Source of the DNA: an uncultured Synechococcus sp.
Lineage (GTDB): Bacteria; Cyanobacteriota; Cyanobacteriia; PCC-6307; Cyanobiaceae
Direction: 5' to 3'
DNA: 8,224 nt
NCBI GenBank assembly: GCA_913040905.1
Contig: CAJWIC010000052.1
Location: 1-8,224 of the forward strand
The position numbers and the translations under genes were made by a program. Below, piece after piece: positions 5,686-8,224 of the stretch (position 1 is the stretch's first letter; every line of letters begins with the position of its first letter). The notes under the pieces are model-generated. The model was not told where the DNA came from and searched no databases. It saw only the letters and a list, made by a program, of their open reading frames with translations.

Positions 5686-5760
5686 ATGTACACCCTCACA
5701 GCCGCCCTTGTGACTGCTGGATTCATCGGATTGTTCAGTCCAATCATTGCGCTTTTCTGA
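5686..5760 (+). CDS. 24-residue single-helix membrane microprotein, second of a tandem pair
   Basis: ATG 5686, 3 bases after the previous stop (TGA-ACC-ATG), opens MYTLTAALVTAGFIGLFSPI followed by IALF and TGA. The peptide is almost entirely hydrophobic with a helix-breaking SP pair near the end, and it has no charged residue. Two adjacent, closely spaced frames that both encode one membrane helix are stronger evidence than either alone. Coupled translation is likely if both are real. The function is unknown; it converges on the DUF1330 gene that ends at 5787. Confidence 0.45.
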   Translation: MYTLTAALVTAGFIGLFSPIIALF

Positions 5761-5778
5761 GTGATCCAGTTCAGAGAA
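5753..5778 (+). terminator. Possible hairpin at the end of the microprotein pair
   Basis: TTTTCTGA (5753-5760) can pair with TCAGAGAA (5771-5778) through 8 pairs including one G-U, around a 10-base loop. The stem is AT-rich and no strong T-run follows, so a terminator role is uncertain. Confidence 0.2.
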
Positions 5779-5786
5779 GGAATGTC

Positions 5787-6167
5787 TTAAAACCTTCCCT
5801 GCACAAGGCGAAAATCCCAGTCGGTGTAAGGAGCCCTTAGTTTCACCAATTCCTGGTATGCAGGGCTTTTGTAGAAATCAATGCCATCCTGGAGACTTTT
5901 GCCTTTGCAGGCCGTCACGACCGTCAACGAACCGCCATCACCCTCCATCAACAGGGTGTTGCGCTGCCGAACGAGATAGTCACAGCCCCACTCCTCCATC
6001 AAGGCATCCACTTTCTCGACGTAGTCCTTCATCGCTGGATCCGCCTTGGTCGTACCAGTCACCACTGCCATGCCGTAGGTCTGGGGAGGTTTCGGGATGA
6101 GCACACCGGCAATCAGTCCGATTGAGCCGGCAGCGATGCCGACAGCAGCTGTGAGGTTGAAGCGCAT
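5787..6167 (-). CDS. Membrane-anchored DUF1330 family protein
   Basis: Residues 5-24 (LTAAVGIAAGSIGLIAGVLI) form a signal-anchor-like helix. Residues 31-126 then match DUF1330, a ferredoxin-like alpha-beta barrel domain related to the dimeric alpha-beta barrels. Visible hallmarks are the YVEKVDALMEEWGCDYLVR segment (49-67), LMEGDGGSLTVV (73-84), and the signature DFYKSPAYQELVKLR (97-111) before a final strand ending VQGRF. DUF1330 members are usually about 95 residues and cytoplasmic, so the added N-terminal helix suggests an extracytoplasmic or thylakoid-facing domain. The biochemical role of the family is not established. It starts 39 bp after the DoxX-like remnant on the same strand, consistent with an operon. 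The start has no clear Shine-Dalgarno sequence. Confidence 0.8.
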   Translation of the reverse strand: MRFNLTAAVGIAAGSIGLIAGVLIPKPPQTYGMAVVTGTTKADPAMKDYVEKVDALMEEWGCDYLVRQRNTLLMEGDGGSLTVVTACKGKSLQDGIDFYKSPAYQELVKLRAPYTDWDFRLVQGRF

Positions 6168-6206
6168 CGGATCGATCTGCGGTGTTGCCCCATCATCGCT
6201 GGCCCA

Positions 6207-6595
6207 TCAACGGTGTCGAATCCAGCGAAAGCTGGGCACCGCAGCGGCAGGAGATCGGCTGAGTGCCAACAACAACGCACCAATCAGGACCTGGTTGATG
6301 AACAAGCCGCCATCCACAGGCAAGGTGTGAAAAATCAGCGTGGTGGGCACGAGAAACACCAGTAGCAGCGAAGCTCCAAGCCGGGTGTTCTCAGCAAAAA
6401 TAAAAACAATGGATCTGACGATCAAACAGGTGATGGAACAGGCCAGAAGAAATAAGCCAGGGGTCCGGCGATTCCTTTTGAAGTGATCACATCAACCGGT
6501 CCGCTGGGATCCGTCAGTTTTCCGGAGACGGCCTTCACAAACAATGCGGCCACTAGAACGCGGCCAAGCGAAGCGAGCAGGGAATAGATCGTCAT
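6207..6595 (-). pseudogene. DoxX-like membrane protein split by a one-base frameshift
   Basis: Two abutting minus-strand frames together make one protein of about 130 residues, the normal DoxX size. The first (6422-6595) starts MTIYSLLASLGRVLVAALF and has the DoxX-type GKLTDPSG and KGIAGPLA, then diverges into WPVPSPV and stops. The second frame is open from 6491 to 6207 and carries on the family pattern: ENTRLGASLLLVFLVPTTL, IFH and later membrane segments, ending FRWIRHR. Moving from the first to the second needs one missing base, somewhere in 6425-6491 and probably near 6446-6463, where a G-run (6460-6463) is a likely indel site. The start overlaps the upstream gene's stop as ATGA. The frames also overlap as TTGA, so re-initiation is possible but less likely. 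A sequencing error is a real alternative. Confidence 0.7.
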
Positions 6596-6789
6596 GTCCA
6601 ATTCTTCCAGATGAAACGCTCGTCCCAGTCTCCTCTGACGGTGCGGATGAAGGCATCTTCCGACTCGTCGTTCATGAAGCAATAGGCAATCACATGATTT
6701 TCATCATCTTTAATCGCCAGAACATCAACCGCTGGTGGTGATATGGCCGTTGAGAAGATTTTTCCGTCTCTGAGAATAAAGCGATGCAT
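6592..6789 (-). CDS. Hypothetical protein, 65 residues, first gene of the DoxX-like/DUF1330 operon
   Basis: The frame runs from ATG 6789 to a TGA overlapping the DoxX-like start by 4 bases (6592-6595), which indicates coupled translation. The protein starts MHRFILRDGKIFSTAISPPA, continues VDVLAIKDDENHVIAYCFMN and has an acidic, aromatic C-terminal part (DWDERFIWKNWT). It is soluble and strand-rich, with no signal or membrane helix and one cysteine. The family is not recognised. Support comes from the operon geometry and ordinary codon use. The ribosome binding site is weak (GGA near the start). As the first gene it should follow the operon promoter, for which no good match was found. Confidence 0.65.
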   Translation of the reverse strand: MHRFILRDGKIFSTAISPPAVDVLAIKDDENHVIAYCFMNDESEDAFIRTVRGDWDERFIWKNWT

Positions 6790-6822
6790 CGTCCGCAGAT
6801 CGGGATTTCTTCAAGCTAGCCA

Positions 6823-6843
6823 CACATTCCCAGTGTGAATGTG
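6823..6843. repeat. Inverted repeat CACATTC / GAATGTG upstream of the DoxX-like operon
   Basis: Perfect 7-base arms (6823-6829 and 6837-6843) surround a 7-base loop. An overlapping pair, CACAC (6821-6825) and GTGTG (6833-6837), adds a second symmetry. The element lies 34-54 bases upstream of the first gene of the minus-strand operon, where an operator or leader hairpin would be expected. Confidence 0.35.
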
Positions 6844-7030
6844 ACATCTTGAACCAAAACACTCAACGGCGTGAGGACGTCCAGGCAGCACTGGACAACA
6901 GGGAACGGAGGAACTAAGAAAGAACTGTCGCTCCAACGACACAGCGTTCACTCCGTCCTACGCGGAGCGCAGCTCGACCCAGGCCATGGAACGGGGGCCC
7001 GGGCTTGCTCACCTTTGCCTGATATCACCC

Positions 7031-7198
7031 ATGGCATGGAATGAATCTGCTTTTTTGTCCAATCACCATGAAGTCGCGAAGCGTGAGGCGCTTGTACGGC
7101 GTCTTGAGGCAGCCCTAGCCGCTCCCGATGGCCAGCACTCCGACCAATATCGAGGCTCGTCATACCTGCGCCGCAATGGTTTTTCGGCTGGGCGCTGA
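7031..7198 (+). CDS. Possible small protein, 55 residues (low confidence)
   Basis: From ATG 7031 the frame reads MAWNESAFLSNHHEVAKREA, then a helix-like [14 protein letters not shown] and a basic C-terminus ([13 protein letters not shown]). The amphipathic helix is plausible for a real protein. There is no ribosome binding site, and the frame also extends upstream to ATG 6986 with less protein-like sequence. It overlaps another open frame (7128-7250), and at most one is likely to be real. The family is not recognised. Confidence 0.3.
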   Translation: MAWNESAFLSNHHEVAKREALVRRLEAALAAPDGQHSDQYRGSSYLRRNGFSAGR

Positions 7199-7250
7199 AG
7201 TGTCAGCCCTGATTGATGCTTTCAATAGCATCATCGGATCGCCGGTCTGA
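7128..7250 (+). CDS. Possible small protein, 40 residues, ending 4 bp before selO (low confidence)
   Basis: ATG 7128 opens [20 protein letters not shown] followed by a hydrophobic-amphipathic helix ([20 protein letters not shown]). An in-frame TAG at 7116-7118 limits upstream extension. The TGA lies 4 bases before the selO ATG, as expected for a coupled leader gene. There is no Shine-Dalgarno sequence. It competes with the 7031-7198 frame. Confidence 0.25.
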   Translation: MASTPTNIEARHTCAAMVFRLGAEVSALIDAFNSIIGSPV

Positions 7251-7254
7251 CGCC

Positions 7255-8224
7255 ATGCCCACCACCGCGAACACGCTTGAAGACTTCAGCCAGCGTATCG
7301 ATTATTCGCTGCTGAAAGCTCTCAGGCCTGATCCAGAGGCGACATCGGACGGCAGTGACCATCGGCCCAGACAGGTTTTGTCGGGTCACTGGGTACCGGT
7401 GAGGCCCACACCAATCCCTGACCCGAAATACGTCGCCCACAGCTTCACTCTATTTGCGGAACTCGGGCTCAGCGATGACCTCGCCCACAACGCCGATTTC
7501 ACCCGACTCTTCTCCGGCGATGCCTCGGTGGTCACCGACCCGATGCATCCCTGGGGCTGGGCCACCGGCTATGCCCTCTCGATCTACGGCACCGAATACA
7601 TCCAACAGTGTCCTTTCGGCACCGGCAATGGCTACGGCGATGGCCGGGCCATGTCGATCGCGGAAGGAGTGTTTGAAGGACAGCGCTGGGAAATGCAACT
7701 GAAAGGCGGCGGCCCGACCCCCTATTGCCGTGGTGCCGATGGTCGAGCCGTGTTGCGCTCCAGCGTGCGCGAGTTCCTAGCTCAGGAGTTCATGCATGCC
7801 CTGGGCGTACCCACCTCCCGTTCCCTGACGCTCTATCGCTCCGAAGCCGAAACGGTGCGTCGTCCCTGGTACTCCGAACACTCACGCTCCTTTGATCCGG
7901 ACGTGATGGTCGACAACCAGGCCGCCATCAGCACCCGGGTAGCGCCGTCGTTTCTGCGCGTCGGACAGATTGAGCTGTTTGCCCGTCGCGTTCGCGACAA
8001 CGCCCACCCCGACGCCCGGGAGGAACTGCGGCTGATCGTTCAGCACCTGATCGACCGCAATTACCGCGACGAGATTGATGCCAGCCTGCCGTTCCATCGG
8101 CAGGTGCTAGCACTGGCGGGTTTGTTCCGAGCTCGACTCACCGCCCTGGTCGCCAACTGGATGCGTGTCGGCTACTGCCAGGGCAACTTCAACAGCGATA
8201 ACTGCGCCGCCGGTGGCTTCACCC
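7255..8224 (+). CDS. selO: Protein adenylyltransferase SelO (YdiU family), N-terminal part, continues past window end
   Basis: SelO is a pseudokinase-fold enzyme that transfers AMP from ATP to Ser, Thr or Tyr of target proteins, and in other bacteria it affects the oxidative stress response. The frame is open for 323 codons from ATG 7255 to the window edge, with no interruption. Family motifs are GYGDGRAM (127-134), [20 protein letters not shown] (149-168) with the nucleotide-binding Lys150, RSSVREFL with Glu173, [17 protein letters not shown], and the active-site region [11 protein letters not shown] with Asp315 and Asn316. The Lys-Glu spacing of 23 matches characterised SelO. Two differences are visible: Gln in place of the usual His before the catalytic Asn/Asp segment, and a longer stretch ([20 protein letters not shown] and following) between the Glu and the TRVAPS motif. 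The usual length is about 480-600 residues, so the C-terminal part is missing here. No strong ribosome binding site is present. Confidence 0.93.
   Translation, partial: MPTTANTLEDFSQRIDYSLLKALRPDPEATSDGSDHRPRQVLSGHWVPVRPTPIPDPKYVAHSFTLFAELGLSDDLAHNADFTRLFSGDASVVTDPMHPWGWATGYALSIYGTEYIQQCPFGTGNGYGDGRAMSIAEGVFEGQRWEMQLKGGGPTPYCRGADGRAVLRSSVREFLAQEFMHALGVPTSRSLTLYRSEAETVRRPWYSEHSRSFDPDVMVDNQAAISTRVAPSFLRVGQIELFARRVRDNAHPDAREELRLIVQHLIDRNYRDEIDASLPFHRQVLALAGLFRARLTALVANWMRVGYCQGNFNSDNCAAGGFT

Larger units (their letters stand above)
6790..7254. other. 465-bp stretch without a convincing gene, upstream of selO and of the DoxX-like operon
   Basis: This interval separates the minus-strand operon from selO on the plus strand, so it must contain both promoters. 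I found no clear -35/-10 pair, tRNA or terminator. It holds a hairpin (6823-6843), GC-rich sequence around 6990-7010 (GGGGGCCCGGG), and two overlapping short plus-strand frames (7031-7198 and 7128-7250), listed separately at low confidence. A leftover of a decayed gene is possible. Confidence 0.4.

Noticed and set aside
5577..5840. 87-codon plus-strand frame overlapping both microproteins
   Set aside because: The product is His/Pro/Cys-rich without pattern, while the other frame gives two clean membrane helices. It also runs into the convergent DUF1330 gene.
6446..6463. Programmed -1 frameshift in the DoxX-like gene
   Set aside because: No X-XXY-YYZ slippery heptamer in the correct phase was found near the break, so a mutation or sequencing error is simpler.
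6940..7030. tRNA-like GC-rich segment
   Set aside because: No TTCRA T-loop motif or cloverleaf arrangement could be drawn.
6948..7163. 71-codon minus-strand frame upstream of selO
   Set aside because: The composition is Arg/Pro/His-rich with no motif or ribosome binding site, and it is antisense to more plausible short frames.

Overview
The window looks like chromosomal DNA of a marine picocyanobacterium, most likely a Synechococcus-type genome. This is an inference from gene style: high-GC coding regions, many very short conserved-looking proteins with one membrane segment or few motifs, cyanobacterial-type enzyme families, and one HIP1 octamer (GCGATCGC, 983-990). No rRNA, tRNA, transposase, integrase or CRISPR array was seen.

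Layout. Positions 1-131 (minus) hold the N-terminal end of a membrane-anchored protein cut by the window edge. Positions 192-1799 (minus) encode a 535-residue FAD-dependent oxidoreductase of the amine-oxidase/phytoene-desaturase type. It is divergent, across 58 bp, from a complete gamma-glutamyltransferase (ggt, 1858-3612, plus). A 65-residue protein (3652-3849) follows on the same strand. It converges on a translationally coupled minus-strand pair: a DUF427 protein (4015-4299) and a 54-residue protein (3854-4018). Their convergent stop codons lie inside a perfect 12-bp palindrome.

From 4300 to 5786 the DNA is mostly AT-rich spacer with short genes: a 58-residue four-cysteine protein (4495-4671, minus), a 53-residue protein with a strong ribosome binding site (4861-5022, plus), two small membrane proteins on the minus strand (5053-5283 and 5292-5393), and a tandem pair of 25- and 24-residue single-helix candidates (5605-5682 and 5686-5760, plus). 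From 6789 down to 5787 runs a minus-strand operon: a 65-residue protein, a DoxX-like membrane protein broken by a one-base frameshift, and a membrane-anchored DUF1330 protein. The stretch 6790-7254 has no convincing gene, only two competing short frames. From 7255 to the window end is the N-terminal 323 residues of SelO, a protein AMPylase.

How the genes fit together. GGT would handle extracytoplasmic gamma-glutamyl compounds such as glutathione, and SelO is linked in other bacteria to redox homeostasis through AMPylation. DoxX-like proteins are also often placed in redox or membrane stress contexts. A common redox theme is possible but is only suggested by proximity. No complete undescribed system is proven. 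The best candidates for new biology are the microproteins between 4495 and 5760.
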